DNA from: Cytophagaceae bacterium
Lineage (GTDB): Bacteria > Bacteroidota > Bacteroidia > Cytophagales > Flexibacteraceae
Assembly: GCA_027487695.1 (NCBI GenBank)
Contig: JAIYDB010000059.1
Location: 1 to 50,115, forward strand
Length of the DNA: 50,115 bases
Direction of reading: 5' to 3'
The notes beneath the pieces were generated by a model, which made no database searches, was not told the DNA's origin, and saw nothing but the letters and a program-made list of their open reading frames with translations. Numbering within the stretch: position 1 is the stretch's first letter; every line of letters starts with the position of its first letter. The position numbers and the translations under genes are program-made. Of this stretch, positions 36,446-45,778 are shown piece by piece.

Positions 36446-37032
36446 ATTGGAACTACGATCAAGGGCAAACTCCTTTAGATGACGATGAAAAGGAAGGTTT
36501 AAAACTAAAGCAATTATTAACAAAAGCTGACCTAGATTTAGCTGAACAAAAGTCAATTGAATTAGCTATTCTGTGGAGCCTTGGACTTAACCTTTCAGCT
36601 GACAAATTACTAACTGAAGCCTTCATAATAAAGGTTCATAAACAAATGTTTAAGAGTGTTTGGGAGTGGGCTGGTGTTTACAGAAAAACCGATAAAAATA
36701 TTGGTGTTGATAAATGGACTATTTTAACTGAGTTGAAGTACCTTTTAGATGACACAAAGTATTGGATTTCTAATAATACATTTTCGTCAGATGAAATCGT
36801 TATTCGGTTTAAGCATAGGTTAGTTTCTATTCATTGTTTTCCAAATGGTAATGGTAGGCATAGTCGATTAATGGCTGATATACTTATAAGCCAAGTGTTT
36901 AAGTTGGAGGTTTTTACTTGGGGCTCAAAGGCAAATGACACTCCTGAACTACAACGCAGCATGTATTTAAAAGCACTTAGAGAGGCTGATAATGGCAATT
37001 ATAATCCTTTGGTGATTTTTGCAAGGTCGTAA
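36436..37032 (+). CDS. Fic domain protein of the 'mobile mystery protein B' type
   Basis: The protein has 198 residues. The Fic signature reads HCFPNGNGRHSR. Catalytic His, the GNGR anion hole and the last Arg are present, but the acidic metal-binding residue usual in HxFx(D/E)GNGR is Asn. This resembles what I recall of this subfamily. Fic enzymes attach AMP or other nucleotide parts to proteins and often act as toxins. No (S/T)xxxE(G/N) inhibitory motif is visible in this protein or in its partner, so any control would be transcriptional or by another contact. It overlaps the Xre gene by 10 bases and ends 34 bases inside the convergent small ORF. Confidence 0.87.
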   Translation: MELNWNYDQGQTPLDDDEKEGLKLKQLLTKADLDLAEQKSIELAILWSLGLNLSADKLLTEAFIIKVHKQMFKSVWEWAGVYRKTDKNIGVDKWTILTELKYLLDDTKYWISNNTFSSDEIVIRFKHRLVSIHCFPNGNGRHSRLMADILISQVFKLEVFTWGSKANDTPELQRSMYLKALREADNGNYNPLVIFARS

Positions 37033-37196
37033 TTACCCTGAATTGGTTGGGTAGGCAACCCAATTTTCCGGATGAGTTCAGCTGATTTTAATGCTTGGTC
37101 TTTAAAAAAGACCTTCCCACTAATAGCAATAGCTGCTTCTTCTAAAGTTAGGTCTTTCCATTTACGACCTATGAATGGGTCAACTTTCTTTTGCAT
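36999..37196 (-). CDS. Small unknown protein downstream of tgt
   Basis: The protein has 65 residues with ATG 37196, 32 bases after the tgt stop on the same strand. The sequence is protein-like (WKDLTLEEAAIAI, KDQALKSAELIRKIGLP) and probably helical. I do not recognise it. A GGGAGG lies about 27 bases upstream, too far for a normal ribosome site. Its last 11 codons overlap the end of the Fic gene tail to tail, so its C-terminus may have been altered if the Fic pair was inserted here. It could be a real tgt-operon gene or a chance ORF. Confidence 0.45.
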   Translation of the reverse strand: MQKKVDPFIGRKWKDLTLEEAAIAISGKVFFKDQALKSAELIRKIGLPTQPIQGNYDLAKITKGL

Positions 37197-37228
37197 AAAG
37201 ATAAATTATTCCAAAATATAATCCTCCC

Positions 37229-38359
37229 TTACAACCTGCGCATTACCTTTTCTACCATCATGGTTTTCCAAGTGGCAAAATCGCCAGCGATAATGTGTTT
37301 GCGGGCTTCACCTACTAGCCATAGGTAAAAACTAAGGTTCTGGATACTGGCTATTTGGAGTCCTAATAGTTCTTCTGCTTGAAAGAGGTGACGTACATAG
37401 GCTTTGGTATAAACTTCGCTATTACCATTCTGTAAGCCTGGATCAATAGGGCTAAAATCTGCTTCCCAACGCTTGTTTTTAATATTAATAATGCCTTCGG
37501 TGGTAAAGAGCATACCGTTCCGTCCGTTACGGGTAGGCATTACACAATCGAACATATCTACCCCTAAGGCAATGTTTTCCAAGATATTAGCTGGGGTACC
37601 TACACCCATTAAATAGCGAGGTTTATCGGTAGGGAGTATATCGCAAACGAGTTCTGTCATTTCGTACATCATTTCTGCAGGTTCCCCCACAGATAGACCG
37701 CCAATAGCATTACCGTCTGCGCCTTTGCTAGCAATGTACTCGGCCGATTGCTTACGTAAATCTTTATAGGTACTACCTTGTACAATAGGGAATAGGGTTT
37801 GGTTATAGCCATAATGTGGCTCCGTTTCTGCCAAACGAGCTATGCAACGGTCCAGCCACCTGTGTGTCATTAACATACTTTGGTGGGCGTAGCCGTACTC
37901 ACAAGGGTAGGGTGTACACTCATCAAAAGCCATAATAATATCAGCCCCAATGGTGCGCTGAATATCCATTACGTACTCAGGAGTGAACTTGTGCCTACTG
38001 CCATCAATATGGCTTTGAAAGGTTACACCTTCTTCTTTTATTTTACGAGTTCCACTTAGGCTATACACTTGATAACCTCCGCTATCAGTAAGGATAGGAC
38101 GGTCCCACCCATTGAATTTATGCAGCCCACCTGCTTCTGATAATACCTTTAAACCTGGACGCAGGTACAAGTGATAAGTGTTACCTAAAATGATTTGCGC
38201 CTCAATTTTCTGCTTCAATTCAGCAGTATGTACAGCCTTAACTGTGCCAACTGTACCCACAGGCATAAATATGGGCGTTTGGATGGTGCCGTGGTCAGTA
38301 GTGATAACACCTGCACGGGCTTTAGATTGTGGGTCGTGGGCTTGAAGTTGGAAATCCAT
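37229..38359 (-). CDS. tgt: tRNA-guanine transglycosylase (queuosine pathway)
   Basis: The protein has 376 residues. It exchanges G34 for preQ1 in tRNAs with GUN anticodons. Active-site motifs are LTDSGGYQVYSL, FDECTPYP, GGLSVGEP and DCVMPTRNGRNG. The usual zinc site near the C-terminus (C-x-C-x2-C...H) is not there. The aligned segment is DPGLQNGNSEVYTKAY near residues 303-318, and the His is replaced in SIQN near residue 340. The fold may be held without zinc. It is followed by a possible 65-residue ORF and preceded by cysS at a 57-base gap. Confidence 0.94.
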   Translation of the reverse strand: MDFQLQAHDPQSKARAGVITTDHGTIQTPIFMPVGTVGTVKAVHTAELKQKIEAQIILGNTYHLYLRPGLKVLSEAGGLHKFNGWDRPILTDSGGYQVYSLSGTRKIKEEGVTFQSHIDGSRHKFTPEYVMDIQRTIGADIIMAFDECTPYPCEYGYAHQSMLMTHRWLDRCIARLAETEPHYGYNQTLFPIVQGSTYKDLRKQSAEYIASKGADGNAIGGLSVGEPAEMMYEMTELVCDILPTDKPRYLMGVGTPANILENIALGVDMFDCVMPTRNGRNGMLFTTEGIINIKNKRWEADFSPIDPGLQNGNSEVYTKAYVRHLFQAEELLGLQIASIQNLSFYLWLVGEARKHIIAGDFATWKTMMVEKVMRRL

Positions 38360-38416
38360 TACAAAGGAATTGGGGTAAATTTTAAGGAAAGGATAATGCT
38401 AAAGATTGGCACTCCC

Positions 38417-39910
38417 TTATTCTTCCCAAGCCCAAGTAATGCCTGTTTTCATATCTTTAACTGCAATGCCTTGCGCCTTTAGTTTGGCACGGATGGCATC
38501 TATTTTAGCATAGTCCTTCGCTTCTTTAGCTTCTTTGTAGAAATCAAGAATGGTGCTTATGAGTTCGCCAGTATCGGCCTTGTCTTCCTCAATCAATCCC
38601 AAAATATCAACTATAATTTTGCGGTATTGGGTAGTTAATAACTCAAAAGTTTCTGCTGAAAGCTGCGCAGTTTCAGCTGGTTTTAACTGATACTGATTGA
38701 TTTTTTTCAGCATTCCGAACAGGTTGGCAATTACTATTGCCGTATTCAGATCGTCTGAAAGGGCCTCGTAGCTATCGGCAACCAATTTTAGTACTTCGTC
38801 TTCTGCTTTTTGGTTAAAGGCAACTTCACTTTCAGCTGCATAGGTTAAACCGTGTAGGGCACGTAAGCCATTCATTAAACGGCGGTAGCCTTTGCGGGCT
38901 GCTTGCAATGCCTCGTTGCTGAAATCTAAAGTGCTGCGGTATTGTGCCTGCAATATGAAGTAACGGATTGTCATTGGCGTATAAGCCTCTGCCAAAAGGG
39001 GATGGTCGCCACTGAAGAATTGCTTAAGGCTAATAGCATTACCTAAACTCTTGCCCATTTTTTGCCCGTTCATTGTAAGCATATTCACGTGCATCCAAGT
39101 ATTGGCAGGCATATTGCCTTCGGCAGCGGTATGCTGTGCAATCTCACATTCGTGGTGCGGAAATAGTAGGTCTAAACCACCTCCGTGAATATCGAAGGTT
39201 TTGCCTAAGTATTTCACGCTCATTGCGCTACATTCCAAATGCCACCCTGGGAAGCCATCGCCCCAAGGACTTGGCCAACGCATAATATGTTCTGGTAAGG
39301 CTTTTTTCCAAAGGGCAAAATCTTGTGGATTGCGTTTTTCAGACTGACCGTCCAATTCTCTATGACCGGCAAGGGCATCGTCAAAAACACGTCCGCTTAA
39401 TAGACCAAACTTTCCATCTTCAGCATATTTCTGATAATCGAAATAAACCGAACCATTGCTTACATAAGCATAGCCTTTATCTAAAATTTGCTGGGTAAGG
39501 GCAATTTGTTCTACAATATGGCCAGTGGCTACTGGTTCAATACTTGGCGGAATATTATTTACGGCAAGCATATCGGCACGGAAACTATTGGTATAGGTTT
39601 GCACCACTTCCATAGGTTCTAGGCGTTCTAATTTAGCTTGCTTTGCAATTTTATCTTCACCTTCGTCGGCATCGTTTTGCAAATGGCCTACATCGGTAAT
39701 ATTGCGCACATAGCGTACTTTATAACCCAGCTCAGATAAATACCTGATTAGCACATCGAAGGTAATATATGGCCTTGCGTGTCCTAAATGGGCGTGACCG
39801 TAAACAGTAGGTCCGCATACATATAGACCAACAAAAGGAGGTTCAATCGGAGAAAAAGCCTCTTTTTTGCGGCTTAGAGTATTGTAAAGTTTGAGCTGTG
39901 GCAATTGCAT
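38417..39910 (-). CDS. cysS: Cysteinyl-tRNA synthetase
   Basis: The protein has 497 residues from ATG 39910 ([13 protein letters not shown]); the upstream extension to 40000 is non-conserved and crosses the divergent promoter region. Class I signatures are [11 protein letters not shown] (HIGH site) and KMGKSLGN (KMSKS variant). Zinc-site residues are in [14 protein letters not shown] and HHECEIAQ. It charges tRNA-Cys. It is divergent from mtgA, with 83 bases between starts, and upstream of tgt on the same strand. Confidence 0.97.
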   Translation of the reverse strand: MQLPQLKLYNTLSRKKEAFSPIEPPFVGLYVCGPTVYGHAHLGHARPYITFDVLIRYLSELGYKVRYVRNITDVGHLQNDADEGEDKIAKQAKLERLEPMEVVQTYTNSFRADMLAVNNIPPSIEPVATGHIVEQIALTQQILDKGYAYVSNGSVYFDYQKYAEDGKFGLLSGRVFDDALAGHRELDGQSEKRNPQDFALWKKALPEHIMRWPSPWGDGFPGWHLECSAMSVKYLGKTFDIHGGGLDLLFPHHECEIAQHTAAEGNMPANTWMHVNMLTMNGQKMGKSLGNAISLKQFFSGDHPLLAEAYTPMTIRYFILQAQYRSTLDFSNEALQAARKGYRRLMNGLRALHGLTYAAESEVAFNQKAEDEVLKLVADSYEALSDDLNTAIVIANLFGMLKKINQYQLKPAETAQLSAETFELLTTQYRKIIVDILGLIEEDKADTGELISTILDFYKEAKEAKDYAKIDAIRAKLKAQGIAVKDMKTGITWAWEE

Positions 39911-39993
39911 AAGTGCAAAGATACAATTGGTATTAAGATTGCATAAGATACCTTTGCAGAGATTTTCGGAAAAAGCCGAAGAAAAGCTAATAA

Positions 39994-40755
39994 ATGCCAC
40001 CCATCAGAAACACCAAGCCTTTGGAACAGCACAATACAAGATCTGCCTCACCCTCTTTTTGGGCAAAGGCGAAGCGTATTTTGTGGAAAGTGTTTTTGTG
40101 GTTTTTGATTAGTAGCAATGTTTCGGTTTTGGCATTGCGATTTTTGCCTGTGCTGTTCACGCCATTGATGGTAAAAAGGGCTATCGAGAATAAGTTGGCT
40201 GGCAAAAAAGTACCTTTTAAGTACGATTGGGTTGCCTTGGAAGATATGTCGCCTAATATGCCAAGAGCAGTTATTACCTCTGAAGACCAGCGCTTTGAAA
40301 GCCATAATGGCTTTGATGGCGACGCACTTACCAAGGCTTGGAAACGCTATACCAGTAAACGCCATAAGAAACTGATTGGCGGTAGTACCATAAGCCAGCA
40401 AACCGCTAAAAATGTTTGGCTTTTACCGAATAGGAACTTGTTGCGAAAAGCGCTAGAAGCTTATTTTACTGTGCTTATTGAAATTTATTGGCCCAAGGAA
40501 CGCATTATGGAAGTGTACCTGAACGTAATTGAAATGGGCGATGGTATTTATGGCGCTGAGGCAGCGTGTCAATATTACTATGGGCATTCTGCAAAGCAAA
40601 TGAGTACAAAGGAAGCAGCTTTGATTGCCGCTGTTCTCCCGAACCCTAGGTTGTATAAAGTCAAAAATCCTACTGCTCGGGTGCGTGGCCGACAAACAAA
40701 AATAGCCGCAATCATAAAGCGGCTACCCAAACCAAGTTGGCAAGAAAAGAAGTAG
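39994..40755 (+). CDS. mtgA: Monofunctional peptidoglycan glycosyltransferase
   Basis: The protein has 253 residues. An N-terminal signal-anchor helix (about 26-52) is followed by a single GT51 domain: [13 protein letters not shown] with the catalytic Glu, [25 protein letters not shown] and [12 protein letters not shown]. It polymerises lipid II without cross-linking and would complement the PBP1A encoded at 25054-27465. The coding end is 1 base from the convergent DUF4177-like gene. Confidence 0.95.
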   Translation: MPPIRNTKPLEQHNTRSASPSFWAKAKRILWKVFLWFLISSNVSVLALRFLPVLFTPLMVKRAIENKLAGKKVPFKYDWVALEDMSPNMPRAVITSEDQRFESHNGFDGDALTKAWKRYTSKRHKKLIGGSTISQQTAKNVWLLPNRNLLRKALEAYFTVLIEIYWPKERIMEVYLNVIEMGDGIYGAEAACQYYYGHSAKQMSTKEAALIAAVLPNPRLYKVKNPTARVRGRQTKIAAIIKRLPKPSWQEKK

Positions 40756-40756
40756 G

Positions 40757-40978
40757 TTATTGAGCTAGTTCACGCTCTAATAAGATACCGATGTTCATTT
40801 CATTATAGGCTAGCCGAGGCAAAACATCAAGACTTGAAACCCGCCAACCATCGGCAGCGAATTTATCTATACATTCTTTCATAAGGGTAATTCTATCTTC
40901 TTGCCAGTTACCGAACATCTTTAATTTCGGTTGGAGTACTTCTATATGGTATTCGTACTTTTTCATTTGCGCTTTCAT
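40757..40978 (-). CDS. Small DUF4177-like protein
   Basis: The protein has 73 residues if ATG 40978 is used, or 69 from ATG 40966 (MKKYEYHIEV). The pattern KYEYHIE..., LNxFAADGWRV-like (KFAADGWRVSSL) and a C-terminal LLERE resembles DUF4177, a family of small beta-alpha proteins of unknown function. No signal peptide is present. It is divergent from the DUF898 gene and convergent with mtgA. Confidence 0.65.
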   Translation of the reverse strand: MKAQMKKYEYHIEVLQPKLKMFGNWQEDRITLMKECIDKFAADGWRVSSLDVLPRLAYNEMNIGILLERELAQ

Positions 40979-41071
40979 TTTTTAGTAAAACTCTAAAAAA
41001 AGCTGATTGCCATTGGCAACAAATAGATTATTGGCTTTATTTACCTTTCCAAAGGCAAAAACTATTTTTAA

Positions 41072-42487
41072 ATGGCTGCATTTCCTACAGATCCTAACGA
41101 AGAACTACCAAAGAACCCTAATCATTTGAATGAATCTTCTGATGATAGTAATACCTCAGAGAGTATACAAGATTCTGCTAATAAGGATATTAGTGATAAT
41201 ATTGACTCAAACGCCGAAAGCAATGAGCCAATAGGAAGTCAGTCTTATAATGCTGCGGTGAATGAAGAAGAGTCTGCCGTTGTAGCATCTGAAACTTACA
41301 ATTCTGAACCTGAGGAAATTGATAATTCTGAAGAGTTTGCACTAGCTTCTGATATTTCAGAGGAAAGTACAACAGCAGCTACAGAAGCGCCTTTGGTGAA
41401 CAAACGTTACCTATTTGAATTTGAAGGTCGTGGAAACGATTATTTCTTTATTGCTTTCAGAGGGTATGTACTTACAGTACTAACCCTAGGCTTATATTAT
41501 CCTTGGGCACGAGTACAACGATCTCGCTATATTCTAAATAACCTTTGGTTAGATGGTGCACCATTCGTGTTTGAAGCTACAGGAGAAGAAGTTTTCAAAG
41601 GATTTATCAAAGTGTATGCAGTTTTAGCTGCGCTCGGAGGTTTGTATATCTATGCTTTGGTTGCTCAAGATTTTTGGTTACAGACCTTAATGCCCGCAAT
41701 CTTTTCAATTTTCGGATTAGTAATTACCCCGCTTGCCATACACGGAAGTTTAAGGTATAGAAGTAGTAAAACCAGTTGGAAAGGTATCTATTTTAATTAT
41801 TCAGGGAGGTTGGGGCCACTTTATGGTCTGTACGTTAAAAATATACTTTTAACCATTTTTACCTTGGGTATTTATGGAAGTTGGGCTAGGGTTAACTTAA
41901 TGACATTCATAGCCGAAAACCTAAGATTGGGTAACGTAGAGTTTAAATATAAAGGGGAGGGTTCTAAAATCTTTGTAAGGGGATTTGTGACAGGTTTAAT
42001 ATCCTATGGTGTTGCTATGGTGTTAATGGTAATTGTTATGTTTATAATAATAGCAAATGGTAATATGGTTCCTGGTTTTGGCGAGCCAACAGAATCATTT
42101 GGTCAAGTAGCAACTATTTTTGTTGTTGTATATTCATTGTTGTTTTTATCAATAATAATTGGAATGGTTAACTTAAAAGTATGGATTATGAAGTATAACC
42201 TGAAATCAACTTTATTCAGAGTGGGAAACCATTTAGGCAGGATTGAAGAACATATTGACATAGCCGCTCTTACGCGATTTGAACTATTAAATGGTTTGCT
42301 TACTTTAGTTACGCTTGGGGTTGGTGTGCCTTTTGTTACCATTAGGCGAATGCAGAGATATACTGAATTGATCAGTTTTAAGACTGCCATCAACTTTGAT
42401 AACGTTATACAAACTGGTAAAGAGTACAATGATGCTTTTGGTGAAGACCTTGGCGACCAGTTCGATATTCAACTTGATTTAATGTAA
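41072..42487 (+). CDS. DUF898/YjgN-family multi-spanning membrane protein
   Basis: The protein has 471 residues. The first ~110 are acidic and Ser/Asn/Glu-rich, probably disordered and cytoplasmic. The rest carries the DUF898 pattern twice: RGYVLTVLTLGLYYPWARVQ and KNILLTIFTLGIYGSWARVN, each after a beta-like FEFEGRG or YFNYSGR segment, with about six membrane helices. Its function is unknown. The M48 peptidase gene starts 5 bases after its stop; I recall the two families as frequent neighbours, so they probably act together at the inner membrane. Confidence 0.88.
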   Translation: MAAFPTDPNEELPKNPNHLNESSDDSNTSESIQDSANKDISDNIDSNAESNEPIGSQSYNAAVNEEESAVVASETYNSEPEEIDNSEEFALASDISEESTTAATEAPLVNKRYLFEFEGRGNDYFFIAFRGYVLTVLTLGLYYPWARVQRSRYILNNLWLDGAPFVFEATGEEVFKGFIKVYAVLAALGGLYIYALVAQDFWLQTLMPAIFSIFGLVITPLAIHGSLRYRSSKTSWKGIYFNYSGRLGPLYGLYVKNILLTIFTLGIYGSWARVNLMTFIAENLRLGNVEFKYKGEGSKIFVRGFVTGLISYGVAMVLMVIVMFIIIANGNMVPGFGEPTESFGQVATIFVVVYSLLFLSIIIGMVNLKVWIMKYNLKSTLFRVGNHLGRIEEHIDIAALTRFELLNGLLTLVTLGVGVPFVTIRRMQRYTELISFKTAINFDNVIQTGKEYNDAFGEDLGDQFDIQLDLM

Positions 42488-42492
42488 GCTCT

Positions 42493-43608
42493 ATGAAAGG
42501 CATTTATTACGATGGGGCTACCTCTAAGCCCTATACTATTGAGTTGGAATATGGACCAGGTTATATCCAGTTCTATTATACCGATAGTTTAGGCAATCAA
42601 GTTAACCGGAATGTCCCTGCGAAAAACATACAGAATTGGCTTATTGCGGGTTCTAATACGGTAATTAAAATAGGTGACTTCCCTTACCAAACTATTCAGA
42701 TTGAAGGTATTCTGGAAAAGGCAGCCATTGAAGATGCTGACCCAAACCGTGCCCCTGTTTATAGGCAATCGTTCAATTACAGCAGTAGCAGGTCACTTTC
42801 GTATATGTTTGGGCTGTTTATTGCAATGGGGGTATTCTTGGTATCTCTATACCTATGGGTAGTGCCTTGGGTGGCTGTTCAAATAGCGATGAGTAGTCCG
42901 CCGAGTTTTGATAAGAGTCTTGGTGACCCTGCCGCAGTAGAAATTAAAAAGGATCTTAAACAGAATAAGAAGGCATCTGAATTATTAAATGAATTTGCCC
43001 GTGAACTAAAATTAGATACGTCTAAATTCTCTCCTAGGCTTACAGTGATTGAAGAAGAAACAGTGAATGCCTTCGCTTTGCCAGGTGGAAATATGATGTT
43101 CTATTCTGGCTTAATTGATAAAATGGAAAGCCCTGAGGAGTTGGCAGGAGTACTTGGTCATGAATGGGGACACGTAGTGAACAGACATTCGATTAGGCAA
43201 TTGGTTTCAAACCTGAGTGCTTTCGTTATCGTATCTGCAGTGCTTGGCGATGCGGGTGGTATTACAGCAGTATTGGTAGAAAATGCCGATGCTATTACCA
43301 GACTATCGTACAGCCGAAATATGGAATCGGAATCAGATGATTATGCTATAGAGGTGCTTCATCAAAATAATCTGGACCCGATGGGGGTGAGTAAATCGTT
43401 CACCAGATTGAAAGAAAGCAGTAAACCTATCATGATTGATAGTACTGAAGTAAGTATTCCTGAATTCTTAACTACCCACCCAGACATAGAATCTAGAATT
43501 TCAACAACCAAGGAAGCTGCTCAGAAAAAGAAAACCAAAGTTGCTGTAAGCCCTGCCCTGCAAGAAATTTTTGATGAGCTGAAGGAAGCGGTTAAGGAAA
43601 CTGAATAA
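42493..43608 (+). CDS. M48 family membrane metallopeptidase
   Basis: The protein has 371 residues. A ~95-residue N-terminal domain (MKGIYYDGATSKPY) precedes a membrane helix (about 101-125) and then the peptidase. The zinc motif is HEWGH (223-227), with the further Glu ligand in MESESDDYA (Glu278/Glu280). FALPGGNMMFYSGL is typical of the HtpX/Oma1-like M48 family. It probably degrades misfolded or surplus membrane or periplasmic proteins. Its stop overlaps the start of the GSCFA gene by 1 base (TAATG), so the three genes from 41072 form one operon. Confidence 0.9.
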   Translation: MKGIYYDGATSKPYTIELEYGPGYIQFYYTDSLGNQVNRNVPAKNIQNWLIAGSNTVIKIGDFPYQTIQIEGILEKAAIEDADPNRAPVYRQSFNYSSSRSLSYMFGLFIAMGVFLVSLYLWVVPWVAVQIAMSSPPSFDKSLGDPAAVEIKKDLKQNKKASELLNEFARELKLDTSKFSPRLTVIEEETVNAFALPGGNMMFYSGLIDKMESPEELAGVLGHEWGHVVNRHSIRQLVSNLSAFVIVSAVLGDAGGITAVLVENADAITRLSYSRNMESESDDYAIEVLHQNNLDPMGVSKSFTRLKESSKPIMIDSTEVSIPEFLTTHPDIESRISTTKEAAQKKKTKVAVSPALQEIFDELKEAVKETE

Positions 43609-44558
43609 TGGGCAATATTGATCTGCAATTAAGAACTCCCTTAGTTGCCAAGCCAGAAAAACAGTTATTTGAAGTAGGAAGCAAGTTTGTTTCCATAGGT
43701 TCTTGCTTTGCAGAAACCATTGGTAGCAAATTGATAAATGCAGAAATTGAATGCCTCAATAATAGTTTCGGAACCGTATTTAACCCGATTAGCTTAGCTC
43801 AACTGCTTAGCAATGAACCTCTGTTTAATTTTGAAAACAGATTTTTGGAGAGAGATGGCAGGTACTTTAATTATGGGTTGCCATCGGCTTTGCAAGGAAA
43901 TAGCATTGAGCAATTATCTGATCAAATAAAATTAGCCAGAACTACCTTTCAGGAAAGATTAGATAATGCCGATTGTCTATTAATTACTCTTGGCACTGCA
44001 TTAAGTTTTAATTGGGTTACAGATGGCTTTCCTGTGGCTAATAACCATAAACAAGCTGCCGATCTGTTTACAAAGCAAATGCTTTCAGTAGAGGAGATTT
44101 TAAATGCATTGGTTCCTGTTTTAAAGGAGATTCTTAAGCAAAATTCTTTGTTAAAAATAATTATTACGGTAAGTCCTGTTCGTCATACCAAACAAGGGAT
44201 TGAAAATAATTTTTTAAGCAAAAGTATTCTAAGACTAGCAATTGATGCTATTCAAAAAGAACTTGGAGAAAGTATTATTTATTTCCCTGCCTTTGAATTA
44301 CTCACTGACGATTTACGAGATTATCGTTTCTATGCTGAGGATATGGTGCATCCTTCTCCTGTGGCGGAGGAATATATTTGGCAGTTTTTTCAGCAGACTT
44401 TCTGTTCTAATAGCTTACAACAATACATTAGATTGGCCGAAAGCAAACAACGTGCATTAGCCCATAAACCTACCAATACACAGGGCCTTGAATATATGAA
44501 ATGGCAAAGTTTTATTGCTCAAGTAGATGAACAATTGGCAGCAATGAAACTAAAGTAA
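43608..44558 (+). CDS. GSCFA domain protein
   Basis: The protein has 316 residues. It contains the family-naming GSCFAE stretch (IGSCFAETIGSKL), NSFGTVFNP and LITLGTAL, and late in the protein MVHPSPVAEEYIW. This layout resembles SGNH/GDSL hydrolases: Ser in GSCFA and Asp-x-x-His-like MVHPS. It may be an esterase or deacetylase; the substrate is unknown. No signal peptide is seen. It is translated directly after the M48 gene and ends 11 bases from the convergent VWA gene. Confidence 0.88.
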   Translation: MGNIDLQLRTPLVAKPEKQLFEVGSKFVSIGSCFAETIGSKLINAEIECLNNSFGTVFNPISLAQLLSNEPLFNFENRFLERDGRYFNYGLPSALQGNSIEQLSDQIKLARTTFQERLDNADCLLITLGTALSFNWVTDGFPVANNHKQAADLFTKQMLSVEEILNALVPVLKEILKQNSLLKIIITVSPVRHTKQGIENNFLSKSILRLAIDAIQKELGESIIYFPAFELLTDDLRDYRFYAEDMVHPSPVAEEYIWQFFQQTFCSNSLQQYIRLAESKQRALAHKPTNTQGLEYMKWQSFIAQVDEQLAAMKLK

Positions 44559-44569
44559 TTGCTTGATTA

Positions 44570-45667
44570 CTAGCGCATATTGCGCTTTCTGTTCCTCTGA
44601 TAATCTTCAAATACAAAGTTACCTAGGCCGCCTAAGGTGCTGTAATACGCCTTACCTGAATTAACTTCTGTAAACTGTTGCACAAATTTCTGTAACCACG
44701 GATCCGATGCAATCATAAACGTAGTGATAGGAATCTGTAATTTCTTGCATTGTGCAGCAAGTGTAAGTGTTTTATTCAGGATTTTTGTATCTAATCCGAA
44801 ACTGTTTTTATAATACCTGCCACCTACTTTAATACAGGTAGGTTTGCCATCGGTAATCATAAAAATTTGTTTGTTCTTATTCTTTTGTCGGCGGAGTAAA
44901 TCCATTGCCAATTCCAATCCCGCTACGGTATTGGTATGGTACGGACCTACTTGCAAATAAGGCAATTCCTTCAGCTTCACTGCCCAAGCATCGTTCCCGA
45001 ATACGAGAATATCAAGCGTATCTTTTGGGTAGCGGGTTGTAATGAATTCAGCTAGTGCCATCGCTACCTTCTTGGCTGGGGTAATCCTATCTTCACCATA
45101 CAAAATCATGGAATGGCTAATATCTATCATTAAAACGGTACTGGTAAGGGTCTTAAATTCCTTTTCAGAAACCGTTAAATCTTCTTCAGTAAGGGTAAAA
45201 TCGCCGATGCCGTGGTTGATTTGGGCAGAACGCAGACTTTCTGTCATATCTATCTGTTCCATACCATCGCCAAAAATAAATGGTCTTCTATCGGAACCTT
45301 GCTCATCGCCAAGACCTGAGAAACTAGTTTGGTGGTTACCTGGTCCGCCTTTCTTTAGTTTACCAAATATCTCATCAAAGGCCGATTTTCTAATGGCTTG
45401 GTCCATCTTAGAACCTGGGGTAAGTTGGCCTGGGGTAGGTTCTTGCAAGTAGCCTTTGGACTTTAGATCTTCTATAAAATCGCCCATACCGTATTCAGGC
45501 GTGGTTATTTTATATTGCTTGTCTAGTTCATTCATCCACGAGAGCGCCTCGCTTACATCGCCACCTGTAATGCTGATAAGCTGTTTGAAAATATCGAACA
45601 GTCGCTCAAAATCAGATTTATCTGATTCATCTTGAGGTGTGAAATGCGAAAATCTGTAGCCAATCAT
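44570..45667 (-). CDS. VWA domain protein
   Basis: The protein has 365 residues with no signal peptide. The C-terminal ~190 residues are a von Willebrand A domain with a MIDAS motif (MIDISHSM, i.e. DxSxS) and ITDGKPT. The N-terminal ~170 residues are helical and include a stretch like those of VWA proteins that pair with MoxR/magnesium-chelatase-type AAA+ ATPases. No such ATPase gene is adjacent here. It is probably a cytoplasmic co-chaperone or metal-insertion partner; the exact role is unknown. Confidence 0.82.
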   Translation of the reverse strand: MIGYRFSHFTPQDESDKSDFERLFDIFKQLISITGGDVSEALSWMNELDKQYKITTPEYGMGDFIEDLKSKGYLQEPTPGQLTPGSKMDQAIRKSAFDEIFGKLKKGGPGNHQTSFSGLGDEQGSDRRPFIFGDGMEQIDMTESLRSAQINHGIGDFTLTEEDLTVSEKEFKTLTSTVLMIDISHSMILYGEDRITPAKKVAMALAEFITTRYPKDTLDILVFGNDAWAVKLKELPYLQVGPYHTNTVAGLELAMDLLRRQKNKNKQIFMITDGKPTCIKVGGRYYKNSFGLDTKILNKTLTLAAQCKKLQIPITTFMIASDPWLQKFVQQFTEVNSGKAYYSTLGGLGNFVFEDYQRNRKRNMR

Positions 45668-45778
45668 AATACTAGAACCCGTGCCAATACATAGTGTTTA
45701 GGTAAAGATACAGAAGTCTAAAACTATGCCAAAGCACCATAAAATTTATTGGTAGCAAAAGGCTGCGTAAATTGCGGG

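Noticed and set aside
39911-40000. N-terminal extension of cysteinyl-tRNA synthetase
   Set aside because: The 30 extra residues are not enzyme-like and cross the divergent promoter region; ATG 39910 gives the normal family length.
45042-45452. 136-residue plus-strand ORF inside the VWA gene
   Set aside because: Antisense shadow of a conserved coding region with no domain signature.
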